Shown here in pieces: positions 23,925 to 30,728 of a DNA stretch of 30,728 nt. Numbering within the stretch: the first letter of the stretch is position 1; every line of letters begins with the position of its first letter. The stretch covers positions 1 to 30,728 of the forward strand of contig JBLFWJ010000017.1 in NCBI GenBank assembly GCA_047611425.1, given 5' to 3'. This DNA is from JBLFWJ01 sp047611425 (GTDB taxonomy: Bacteria > Bacteroidota > Bacteroidia > UBA10329). Under the pieces are notes generated by a model, which had not been told where the DNA came from, searched no databases, and saw nothing but the letters and a program-made list of their open reading frames with translations. A program made the translations under genes and the position numbers.

Positions 23925-25001
23925 TCACTGCAATACCACTGTCGCCTGTCGATGTGAAGTGGAAATTGAATACGTTCCTTTCGGTAACTGACTCAGGTTC
24001 AATTCATTCAATCCTTTATTTCCTTGGAATGCTAAAACGACCTGACCATTCGAACTCAACACTTGGATTAATTCGGCTTCTTCTAACTCCACAGCTACGG
24101 CATTAAAAGTTGGATTTGGATACGTTTTCAATGGAATTTTGCCGACCTCATCGATGCTTATTCCGGCAGGACAGTAATTCCCATCAGGTGCATTCTGAGG
24201 AATCTTGTATTGGGGATCCGAAATCAAAGCGTGCATAGCTACATCAGTACTTTGGAATAAGGCGGGACTGCACGGTTCCCACTCATTGGCGATTCCAGAA
24301 CAGGTTTGTGGATCATCCAATATCCCCATATTACTCACAATGCTCCAGTAAATGTACTCAATGGCCATACACCCATAATCACAGGTTTGATCATCATAAT
24401 GGTACCAAGCATTAGAAGGATACGGATTTGGAATAGTCAGCCACTGCCCGCCTCTGGCTGAATCCATTGCAGCGCTCATTAGTGATGAATTCGCATCAAA
24501 CCCAAAAATGGTTGGATGCAAGGCTGAGTGCCCGATATGGTTAATTGTGTGTAGAATCTCTTCCACCGTGGCATCATTGCCCCAATGTCCTGGTTGGGTT
24601 GGGTCAACTTCCGTGGCATACAGCACCGCAGAAACTCCATTTCCAGTGTAATTGCTGAAGAAAGTATTCTCCATTGGAGAACCTTCGTTATTGAACATTG
24701 GCATCAAAGCTCCTGAGCCAATTAACTGTGTCAACAAAAGCTGATCATCAACAACTCCATCCTCGTCATTGTCGAGCAACTCTGCAGCAACAGCCGCTGC
24801 ATGCAACACCTGAGCATCACTCACATTATTCTCACCGAAAATCTCGAATCCGTGAACGTTCACATATTTAGTGAAACCGCCAAGTGCCGCATCACCAGAC
24901 AAAGGGTTAGGTTCGATATCGAAACAAACCGTGTTTTGTGAGAAAACCTGCCCAGCACAAATGAATGATAGGATGACAATTGAAGTAAAACGATAAAACA
25001 T
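23925..25001 (-). CDS. T9SS-secreted protein with His-rich metalloprotease-like motif
   Basis: 358 residues. Sec signal peptide (1-21, ending VFSQ). Mid-region: a calcium-loop-like DNDEDGVVDD (77-86) as in dockerin/EF-hand loops, then EEILHTINHIGH (147-158), where E148, H151, H155 and H158 are spaced like metal ligands. It is not a canonical HExxH. Eight cysteines beyond the signal peptide suggest disulfides. The last 75 or so residues form a short T9SS type A sorting domain (TYPNPTFNAVAVEL ... LPKGTYSIS), so it is exported to the surface or medium. A zinc-dependent hydrolase is plausible but unproven; I do not recognise the named family. It is divergent from the ABC-F gene. Confidence 0.72.
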   Translation of the reverse strand: MFYRFTSIVILSFICAGQVFSQNTVCFDIEPNPLSGDAALGGFTKYVNVHGFEIFGENNVSDAQVLHAAAVAAELLDNDEDGVVDDQLLLTQLIGSGALMPMFNNEGSPMENTFFSNYTGNGVSAVLYATEVDPTQPGHWGNDATVEEILHTINHIGHSALHPTIFGFDANSSLMSAAMDSARGGQWLTIPNPYPSNAWYHYDDQTCDYGCMAIEYIYWSIVSNMGILDDPQTCSGIANEWEPCSPALFQSTDVAMHALISDPQYKIPQNAPDGNYCPAGISIDEVGKIPLKTYPNPTFNAVAVELEEAELIQVLSSNGQVVLAFQGNKGLNELNLSQLPKGTYSISTSHRQATVVLQ

Positions 25002-25095
25002 AGAGCGATTCTTTTGGGGACAGCTAATTTAAGGTGCAATCAACAAATTGCAGCGAATCAAAAGCCTAATTTCGCGATCCGAAAAATTAAGCGTA

Positions 25096-26706
25096 ATGAT
25101 CTCAACTCAGAATATTAGACTTCAATACGGAAAGCGTGTCCTTTTCGATGAAGTGAATGTAAAATTCACCCATGGAAACTGCTATGGCGTAATCGGAGCC
25201 AACGGTGCAGGCAAGTCAACATTCCTAAAAATTCTCTCAGGAGAAATCTCACCCAACGCAGGTTCTGTGCATATTGAGAAGGGCAAACGAATGGCTGTAT
25301 TAAGCCAGAACCATTCGGCTTTTGATGAGAATACGGTACTAGATACTGTAATGATGGGCCATTCTGATCTTTGGAAGATTATGCAGGATAAGAATGACCT
25401 GTACATGAAGCCAGACTTTAATGACGCAGACGGAATAAAGGTGTCTGAACTGGAAGACGTGTTCGCTGAGATGAATGGCTGGAATGCTGAATCTGATGCC
25501 GCATCAATGCTTAGTGGATTGGGAATTGAAGAGAAGGATCACTTTTCATTAATGAAAGACCTTCCAGGTTCTTTCAAGGTAAGAGTACTATTGGCGCAAG
25601 CATTATTTGGATCACCGGATATTCTAATTCTCGATGAGCCGACCAACGATCTTGACTTGACAACCGTAATGTGGTTGGAAGATTTCCTTTTGGATTTTCA
25701 AAATACCGTGATTGTTGTTTCTCACGATAGGCACTTTTTAGATACCGTTTGTACACAGATTGCAGATATCGACTACAGTAAAATCAAAGTATACACGGGT
25801 AACTATACCTTCTGGTACGAATCAAGCCAACTGGCTTTAAGACAACGTTCATCCCAGAACAAAAAGGCCGAGGATAAGATTAAAGAACTACAGGAATTTG
25901 TTGCCCGTTTCAGTGCGAATGCTTCTAAATCCAAGCAAGCAACAAGTAGAAAGAAGCTCCTTGACAAAATCAATGTTGAAGATATTCAGGCTTCTTCAAG
26001 AAAGTATCCTGGAATTGTATTCGATCAGGAACGGGATGCTGGTAACCAAGTCTTGAGTGTCAACGGGCTTTCTAAGTCACTAAATGGAAACCCATTATTC
26101 AAGAATTTAAGCTTTGAGGTTAACAAAGGAGACAAAATCGCCTTCCTATCAAAGAGTGGTTTGGTCACTACTACCCTATTTAATGTGCTTGCCGGTGATG
26201 AAGAAGCTGATTCAGGAAATTTCACCTATGGTCAGACGATCACCAACGCATACTTGCCAAACGAGAACAACCATTTCTTCAATACTGAAGACAGTTTGAT
26301 GGATTGGCTTCGCGAATATTCGACCGACAAAGACGAGTCATACGTTCGTGGCTTCTTGGGTAAAATGTTGTTCTCTGGTGAAGAAGTTTTTAAATCTGCA
26401 AAGGTGCTTTCTGGAGGAGAGAAAGTGAGATGCATGCTCAGCAGAATGATGTTGAAGCAAGCCAACTTGTTGATCATTGACGAACCGACCAACCACCTAG
26501 ATCTTGAATCAATTCAAGCATTTAACAACGGCTTGGCCAAGTTCACAGGAACAGCATTGTTTACCTCGCATGACCACCAGTTTGTGGAAACTGTTGCCAA
26601 CAGAATCATCGAAATTGGGCCAAAAGGATACTTGGATAAGTTGATGACTTTTGATGAGTATATCTCAAGCGACAAGGTAAAAGAACAGCAAGCTAAGATC
26701 TACTGA
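25096..26706 (+). CDS. ABC-F family ATPase (YbiT-like), asymmetric sites
   Basis: 536 residues from the ATG at 25096. An upstream TTG at 25048 would add 16 poorly conserved residues, and MISTQNIRLQYGKRVLF is the normal family start. Two ABC modules without membrane segments. NBD1: Walker A GANGAGKST (34-42), Walker B ILILDE (176-181), but LPGSF (156-160) in place of LSGG. A charged P-site tRNA-interaction linker follows (about 240-300). NBD2: Walker A position reads SKSGLVTTT (352-360) with no P-loop lysine, while signature LSGGE (438-442) and Walker B LLIIDE (458-463) are intact. ABC-F proteins act on ribosomes, relieving stalling or antibiotic block. The length and start resemble YbiT. The convergent small gene begins 2 bases beyond the stop. 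Confidence 0.9.
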   Translation: MISTQNIRLQYGKRVLFDEVNVKFTHGNCYGVIGANGAGKSTFLKILSGEISPNAGSVHIEKGKRMAVLSQNHSAFDENTVLDTVMMGHSDLWKIMQDKNDLYMKPDFNDADGIKVSELEDVFAEMNGWNAESDAASMLSGLGIEEKDHFSLMKDLPGSFKVRVLLAQALFGSPDILILDEPTNDLDLTTVMWLEDFLLDFQNTVIVVSHDRHFLDTVCTQIADIDYSKIKVYTGNYTFWYESSQLALRQRSSQNKKAEDKIKELQEFVARFSANASKSKQATSRKKLLDKINVEDIQASSRKYPGIVFDQERDAGNQVLSVNGLSKSLNGNPLFKNLSFEVNKGDKIAFLSKSGLVTTTLFNVLAGDEEADSGNFTYGQTITNAYLPNENNHFFNTEDSLMDWLREYSTDKDESYVRGFLGKMLFSGEEVFKSAKVLSGGEKVRCMLSRMMLKQANLLIIDEPTNHLDLESIQAFNNGLAKFTGTALFTSHDHQFVETVANRIIEIGPKGYLDKLMTFDEYISSDKVKEQQAKIY

Positions 26707-26708
26707 TT

Positions 26709-26939
26709 CTAAGCAGTCTCACCTCTGTGTGGGCGCAACGCGTCACGCACAGAGATCATATCTCTTTCTTCTACAATTATGTGTGCGATTGAATAAAGCT
26801 CACTTGCTTTATGGAATCCGCAGGATGTATTTTCCAATTTTCTTGCTTTTGCAAACTCCTCTAAATGGATAACATGGTGCTTGGCTGTACCCTCTGCAGC
26901 AGGTCCTCTAAAATCCCAGATCAACTTGATTTTTGACAT
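26709..26939 (-). CDS. Small conserved-looking protein of unknown function
   Basis: 76 residues (MSKIKLIWDFRGPAAEGTA, then KHHVIHLEEFAKARKL). No signal peptide or membrane segment. HHVIHLEEF and the aromatic-proline start look constrained, and the gene is tightly packed: its end is 2 bases from the ABC-F stop (convergent), and it starts 5 bases after the end of the next gene on the same strand. That spacing supports a real, co-transcribed gene. I recall similar short KLIWDFRGP proteins in Bacteroidota without assigned function; this is memory, not a search. Confidence 0.7.
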   Translation of the reverse strand: MSKIKLIWDFRGPAAEGTAKHHVIHLEEFAKARKLENTSCGFHKASELYSIAHIIVEERDMISVRDALRPHRGETA

Positions 26940-26944
26940 CGATC

Positions 26945-27394
26945 TTAACGTGGAGATTGGCGTTCTAAGGCATCAAAATAAATCTCGTGGTTGCGAAGTT
27001 TGCCATCCCGGTCGTAAGCTGAATGAGGACCTCGCGAGTTCCAGTCCCTAAGAATATTGTCCTTTGTGAACTTATCACTCATGAAATACGGCAAATCACT
27101 ATTCACATTGAGTTCCACATAATAGTCCTCAATTCTGGTTGTTAAATGTGGCTGATCCAACAATCGTGAATGACCATCAAGCGCTAAGAGCCTTTGAAAT
27201 GTGTTTTCAATTGAAAAGCTAACGTTTTCTATCACTCTTGAAGACAATTCCTGTTGAGTCAGGTTCTCACCCTTCGCCCATACCACATCACTTTGTGAAA
27301 GTGCAATGCTTGGGTAGGTTAAGATCAGCAACAAACAGAAGTATGAAATACTACGCATGATTAATCTAAGGTAATTTTTTTCGCGAGACTTCAT
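26945..27394 (-). CDS. Secreted protein of unknown function
   Basis: 149 residues from ATG 27394; an alternative ATG at 27358 gives a tidier signal peptide (MRSISYFCLLLILTYPSIA, cut near LSQS). The mature part is about 115 residues with no cysteines and no recognised domain. The middle is amphipathic (SFSIENTFQRLLALDGHSRLL), and the end is polar with RDGKLRNHEIYFDALERQSPR. It is followed after 5 bases by the 76-residue gene, so the two probably form a bicistron. Function cannot be read from sequence. Confidence 0.65.
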   Translation of the reverse strand: MKSREKNYLRLIMRSISYFCLLLILTYPSIALSQSDVVWAKGENLTQQELSSRVIENVSFSIENTFQRLLALDGHSRLLDQPHLTTRIEDYYVELNVNSDLPYFMSDKFTKDNILRDWNSRGPHSAYDRDGKLRNHEIYFDALERQSPR

Positions 27395-27506
27395 GTCATC
27401 TCCCTATATATGTCTAGGGTGTTTCAGTTACTCAAATCGACTATCACCTACTTTCTATCTCATGCCGCATTTTGATTCGTAAATTAACCATTCCATTCGC
27501 ACCAAT

Positions 27507-28670
27507 ATGTCCAGCAAAAATGCATCTCAAGAATACCTCTCGATCCTAAGCAAGCTAAGTGCTGACCTGATAAGTAAGAACTCACTTGATGAAGTGGTGT
27601 GGTCAATTACAGAGAACTGTATCTCGGACCTGGGGTTTGAGGATTGCGTGGTTTATCTACTCGATTCCAAAAAAGAATTCTTAGTTCAGAAAGCTGCATT
27701 CGGCCCCAAAAAGTGGGACAATTTTAAGGTAAACAAGCCCATAAAGATTCCTGTGGGCCAAGGGATTGTTGGAAGTGTAGCGGAGACTGGGCGCCACGAA
27801 CTGATTGAGGATTGCTCAATCGATGCGCGATATATCGCTGATGACGCAAACCGATTATCGGAGATAGCTGTCCCCATTATTGAACTTGGAGAAGTTATCG
27901 GAGTTATTGATTCCGAACATTCAGAAAAGAACTTCTACAGCACCGATCATCTTTCTGTCCTAACGGCAATAGCCAATTTAGCTTCTATCCGAATCTCTCA
28001 GGTTCAAAAGACAAAAAGTCTTAAGTCCCATAGAGATGAGTTAGCCCAACAAGTGGCTACTAAGAAGAATGAGCTTCAAAATGCATTGGTTCAAGTAGAG
28101 ATTACCAATCGTTATTTAGAATCGATGATGGCCGAAAAGGATGAAATGCTCAAGGAGTTTCATCATCGTGTGAAAAATAAAATACAGATGATGCATAGCT
28201 TGATAAATCTTCAAATGAACGAAGTAGAGCAAAAGGAAGTGATCGAAAATCTACGAACATGCATGAACCGAGTTCGTTGCATGGGGCTTGTGTATCAGAT
28301 GGCCGAAGGATTGACTATTGATATAGCCATGTATCTCCGGAATTTAAATGACGAGCTAAACTCCGCTCATGGCCTCATAGCTAAGTCTAATTTAGATGTT
28401 AAAGTTGAGGGACCAGAAATGAGTACCGAAAAAGCTGTTGTGCTTGGATTTTTACTGGTTGATCTTTTTGCAAGTGGGCTTTCTAGAATTGATTTGGTTG
28501 CCGATCCGAGATCATCTGTTGATTTGACCATCAATCATGATTGCCGGATTCATTTTGAATCCAATTGGTGGGATTTTGAAAAGCTAGGCAACCTGACCGA
28601 GCTCTTTATTTCGCAGATGGGAGCTGAGAAAATTGAGACAGAAACAGGTCTGATACTGGTTTGTCGCTGA
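27507..28670 (+). CDS. GAF-HisKA_2 sensor protein with degenerate ATPase domain
   Basis: 387 residues, soluble. An N-terminal GAF domain (about 25-165) includes IPVGQGIVGSVAETG and AVPIIELGEVIGVID. A coiled coil (168-212) follows. The phosphoacceptor region KEFHHRVKNKIQMMHSLINL (216-235) is the HisKA_2 signature, with H220 as likely phospho-His. The C-terminal part aligns in length with an HATPase domain, but the N-box reads LLVDLFASGLSRI where relatives have an NELxTNAxKH-like motif, and no DxGxG G-box follows (INHDCRIHFES). Without these, autophosphorylation is unlikely. It may be a phosphotransfer or scaffold protein in the manner of Spo0B or ChpT (inference). No partner response regulator is adjacent. 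Confidence 0.82.
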   Translation: MSSKNASQEYLSILSKLSADLISKNSLDEVVWSITENCISDLGFEDCVVYLLDSKKEFLVQKAAFGPKKWDNFKVNKPIKIPVGQGIVGSVAETGRHELIEDCSIDARYIADDANRLSEIAVPIIELGEVIGVIDSEHSEKNFYSTDHLSVLTAIANLASIRISQVQKTKSLKSHRDELAQQVATKKNELQNALVQVEITNRYLESMMAEKDEMLKEFHHRVKNKIQMMHSLINLQMNEVEQKEVIENLRTCMNRVRCMGLVYQMAEGLTIDIAMYLRNLNDELNSAHGLIAKSNLDVKVEGPEMSTEKAVVLGFLLVDLFASGLSRIDLVADPRSSVDLTINHDCRIHFESNWWDFEKLGNLTELFISQMGAEKIETETGLILVCR

Positions 28671-28684
28671 TTTAGTGGATTTCG

Positions 28685-28837
28685 TTATTCTGCTTGGAAA
28701 GCAATTCGTTTCGAGCCTTTCTCTACTTCAACCTTAATTCTTCGGGCCTTGGCGTAGGTGTCATTTCTAACGCCAGTCACTTGCCAGCTAACTTTCACAT
28801 TAGGTTGATCTGTTTTGATCTGGAAGTTTTGCGGCAA
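28685..28837 (-). pseudogene. Orphan C-terminal fragment in frame after the lipoprotein gene stop
   Basis: Directly after the TAA of the next-upstream gene and in the same frame lie 50 more sense codons ending TAA at 28685. They read FQIKTDQPNVKVSWQVTG then VRNDTYAKARRIKVEVEK. This strongly recalls the C-terminal end (IKTDxPNVKVSWQVTGxRxDxYA) that I have seen in many Bacteroidota surface/repeat proteins. It has no start codon and no upstream body, so it is a detached tail of a lost gene, or an appended repeat unit. Family recall is from memory. Confidence 0.55.
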
Positions 28838-29452
28838 TTATTGGACGTAGTAGTCTACGAGTTGCCTTTCGACTTTACTACATCCAGCGACTGCAGAATA
28901 GTGATAGGTGTATCTGACTACTCCTATATTTTCCGACATCTGATAGTCGAGATACACCGTGTCGTTTGGGCATTGAGGTGCTAAGTCTGCGAATTGTGTG
29001 GTCCGAAAGTTCAGTGTATTGAATATTCCTGCTGGAACGGAGGTGGGTTCCAAATCTTCGATGAGCTGTCGGTACCGATTTGTAACCGAATCTTCCCAGA
29101 AAGTGTCGGTAAAATTCACATATGTATACAGCAAGTAGTTATTCTCAGTGAATACGTAGCCAGCTGAGTCGTGAACAAAATGTTGGTAGTGAAAGTTGTA
29201 TGGCCCACCTGAAAGTTTATAAAATGTCCGACCGTTTGTGGCAGAGTCTGACAAAACTCTAATAGTGTCTGGGTTTGCGTAGACATTTGTATCCCCTGTA
29301 ATAGAATTGTACGATACCATTCTGTAAACCCACCAATCCCCTACTGTCATTGGTACATAATCGGGTGGAGGTGGTGGCGGAGTTGGAACAATATCATCTT
29401 CTCAGGAAATAGCGACCGCAATTACTGTGGCAATAAGAAGGAACTTTTTCAT
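28838..29452 (-). pseudogene. Lipoprotein gene with in-frame TGA at the lipobox cysteine
   Basis: From ATG 29452 the frame reads MKKFLLIATVIAVAIS, then TGA (29404-29402), then EDDIVPTPPPPPPDYVPM and on to a 170-residue body. A type II signal peptide should end in Cys right where the TGA lies (AIS-C-EDD; TGT/TGC changed to TGA), and the acidic plus proline-rich tether after it is typical of Bacteroidota surface lipoproteins. The body (TVGDWWVYRMV ... RYTYHYSAVAGCSKVE) is beta-rich with WVY and two cysteines; no family is recognised. Alternatives: sequencing error, or translation from the internal ATG at 29350, which would give a cytoplasmic product. TGA is an ordinary stop in neighbouring genes, and no selenocysteine insertion hairpin is visible after it. 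Confidence 0.7.
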
Positions 29453-29527
29453 TTGGAGGAGGTTTTCGGCTTAACCTTCGGGGCTTCGGTTTTATTGTGT
29501 TAATCGGAAGGAGTGTGCTCCGTGAGA

Positions 29528-29546
29528 CCCTGAAACAAGTTCAGGG
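29528..29546. repeat. Dispersed palindrome CCCTGAAACAAGTTCAGGG
   Basis: Perfect 7-bp stem (CCCTGAA / TTCAGGG) around ACAAG, followed by TGACGG. It lies in the short gap between dinB and the lipoprotein gene and is related to 13012-13030. Confidence 0.7.
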
Positions 29547-29601
29547 TGACGGTAGGTTCTCACCTCAATTTCCTAATTCGCTAATTGCCTAATCCCCTCC
29601 T

Positions 29602-30728
29602 TCACGCCCTCCTATGAGCTGGAATCACAGGCGGCTCGCCATTAAACGGATTGCTTCTTCCGATACCCTTTGAACCCATGGACACGGCACGTTTCACTGC
29701 GTCTTGCCCGTAGCGGTTTCGCATCGTATCCATGGCTTGGTAGAGTTTGATCATTTCCTCGCTGTCGTCAAACAGATTAATCTGATAGCCACCACCAACC
29801 AAATGACTGAACCTCACTCCTACCAGCCTGATCAGCACTCTTCTGTCGTAGAGAATATCGAAGAGTTCTTCCACCGTTTTCAGGATGGTATGGTCAGCAC
29901 TGGTGTATGAGATTCTGCGCTGCTTGCTGTGTGTCTGAAAATCTGAGTAACGGATTTTCACACTGATGCAGGCTGTGAGCTTGTCGCCATTTCTAAGCTG
30001 ATAAGCCAAATTCTCTGCCATGGCCTTAATGATGCTTTTCAGCTTGACCATGTCAGTGGTGTCGCGCTCAAAAGTTCGCTCAATGGAAATGGATTTCCGC
30101 TCATGAAATGGAATGATGGGCGTGTTGTCAATGGCGTGCGTTTTCTTCCAAAGTGTGATCCCAGGCTTTCCCATTACACGCTCCATCAACTCCATGGGCA
30201 TTTCCTGTACCGTCTTTACTTTTTCTACACCCATGCTACGAAGCAAGCGGTACGTCTGGTCGCCCACCTGCGGAATTTTCTTAATGGAAAGTGGCGCTAG
30301 AAAAGACATTTCGTGGTCTTTCGGAATCTCCTTATGGTTGTTGGGTTTGGCCTCTCCTGTGCCCACTTTGGCTACCGTCTTACTGGTTGAGAGCGCAAAC
30401 GAGATGGGCAGATGCGTCTCCTTCATGATCCGCTCGCGGAGTTCCTTGGCCCATTTGTAGCACCCAAAAAAGCGATCCATTCCTGTGGCATCAATGTAAA
30501 ATTCATCGATGCTCGATTTCTCAAACAGAGGCGACTCTTCCTTTACTATCTCGGTTACGATATCGGACTGCTTGCTGTAAATACTGCTATTTCCGCGGAT
30601 TACAACAGCCTCCGGACAAAGCTGTCGAGCCATCTTCATCGGCATGGCCGAATGGATACCAAACGCACGCGCCTCGTAACTGCACGCGGCTACCACTCCG
30701 CGACCAGTAACGCCACCAACAAGCACGG
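29602..30728 (-). CDS. dinB: DNA polymerase IV (Y-family), N terminus cut by the window edge
   Basis: About 374 residues are visible. The frame runs off the window, so the first 30 or so residues, including the first catalytic Asp of the palm, are missing. Visible: PVLVGG-type start, VVAACSYEARAFGIHSAMP (fingers), the catalytic SIDEFYID pair of the palm, then helix-hairpin-helix thumb residues (IKKIPQVGDQTYRLLRSMGV) and the little-finger domain. A beta-clamp motif QINLF lies in YQINLFDD, followed by a tail of about 55 residues. It is an error-prone translesion polymerase without proofreading. No LexA-type box can be assessed because the promoter is outside. Confidence 0.93.
   Translation of the reverse strand, partial: VLVGGVTGRGVVAACSYEARAFGIHSAMPMKMARQLCPEAVVIRGNSSIYSKQSDIVTEIVKEESPLFEKSSIDEFYIDATGMDRFFGCYKWAKELRERIMKETHLPISFALSTSKTVAKVGTGEAKPNNHKEIPKDHEMSFLAPLSIKKIPQVGDQTYRLLRSMGVEKVKTVQEMPMELMERVMGKPGITLWKKTHAIDNTPIIPFHERKSISIERTFERDTTDMVKLKSIIKAMAENLAYQLRNGDKLTACISVKIRYSDFQTHSKQRRISYTSADHTILKTVEELFDILYDRRVLIRLVGVRFSHLVGGGYQINLFDDSEEMIKLYQAMDTMRNRYGQDAVKRAVSMGSKGIGRSNPFNGEPPVIPAHRRA

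Noticed and set aside
25048..25095. Upstream TTG start for the ABC-F gene
   Set aside because: The 16 extra residues are unlike the family start, and an ATG at 25096 gives the expected N terminus.
28694..28984. 96-codon plus-strand frame after the kinase gene
   Set aside because: Antisense to the lipoprotein body and the orphan tail fragment, both of which have more protein-like sequence.
29402..29404. Selenocysteine or reassigned UGA at the lipobox
   Set aside because: TGA ends several other genes in the window and no hairpin resembling a bacterial SECIS follows. Kept as a finding only for the odd position, not claimed as recoding.

Overview
The window looks like a chromosomal segment of a member of Bacteroidota, most likely order Flavobacteriales. 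The evidence is two secreted proteins with type IX secretion (T9SS) C-terminal sorting domains, Bacteroidota-type promoters (TTG, 19 nt, TAnnTTTG; clearest before clpC), few Shine-Dalgarno sites, and the gyrA-TPR neighbourhood I associate with flavobacteria. TGA is a normal stop here (mscS, clpC, the ABC-F gene and others). I see no tRNA, rRNA, CRISPR array or intact insertion sequence. Rank assignment is inference; no database was searched.

Layout. 1-2.2 kb: 3' part of a large T9SS-exported surface protein and its hairpin terminator. 2.2-3.4 kb: a graveyard of two transposase fragments (IS1595 and IS3 families) and a degenerate 21-bp tandem repeat. 3.4-5.3 kb: mscS-corA, overlapping by 8 bp, on the minus strand. 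5.4-6.1 kb and 12.9-13.6 kb: two same-orientation copies of a modular noncoding repeat. They bracket 6.3-12.7 kb, which holds a minus-strand set SulP anion transporter, two divergent Usp-fold paralogues and beta-carbonic anhydrase, plus a methyltransferase, a small acidic membrane protein and a divergent LysR regulator. 13.8-17.7 kb: gyrA followed by a secreted TPR protein, with a heptanucleotide array between them. 17.9-20.5 kb: clpC. 20.8-22.1 kb: a flavin-dependent halogenase-like gene. 22.0-23.9 kb: a DEAD-box RNA helicase. 23.9-25.0 kb: a second T9SS protein with a His-rich, metalloprotease-like motif. 25.1-26.7 kb: an asymmetric ABC-F ATPase. 26.7-27.4 kb: two small unknown genes. 27.5-28.7 kb: a GAF/HisKA_2 protein with an eroded ATPase domain. 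28.7-29.5 kb: a lipoprotein gene carrying TGA at the expected lipobox cysteine, followed by an orphan C-terminal fragment. 29.6 kb to the end: dinB, truncated by the window edge.

How the genes may work together. The best candidate for a coherent system is SulP-Usp-Usp-carbonic anhydrase. SulP and the first Usp gene overlap by 11 bp and the others follow at gaps of about 80 bp, which suggests one transcript for bicarbonate (or another anion) uptake and CO2/HCO3- interconversion. The divergent LysR gene has repeated TTATG/CATAA half-sites in its upstream region, so it may control this side of the locus. The long direct repeats could allow deletion or amplification of the whole block. The rest is largely housekeeping: topology and repair (gyrA, dinB), proteostasis (clpC), RNA and translation (helicase, ABC-F) and osmotic or ion balance (mscS, corA).
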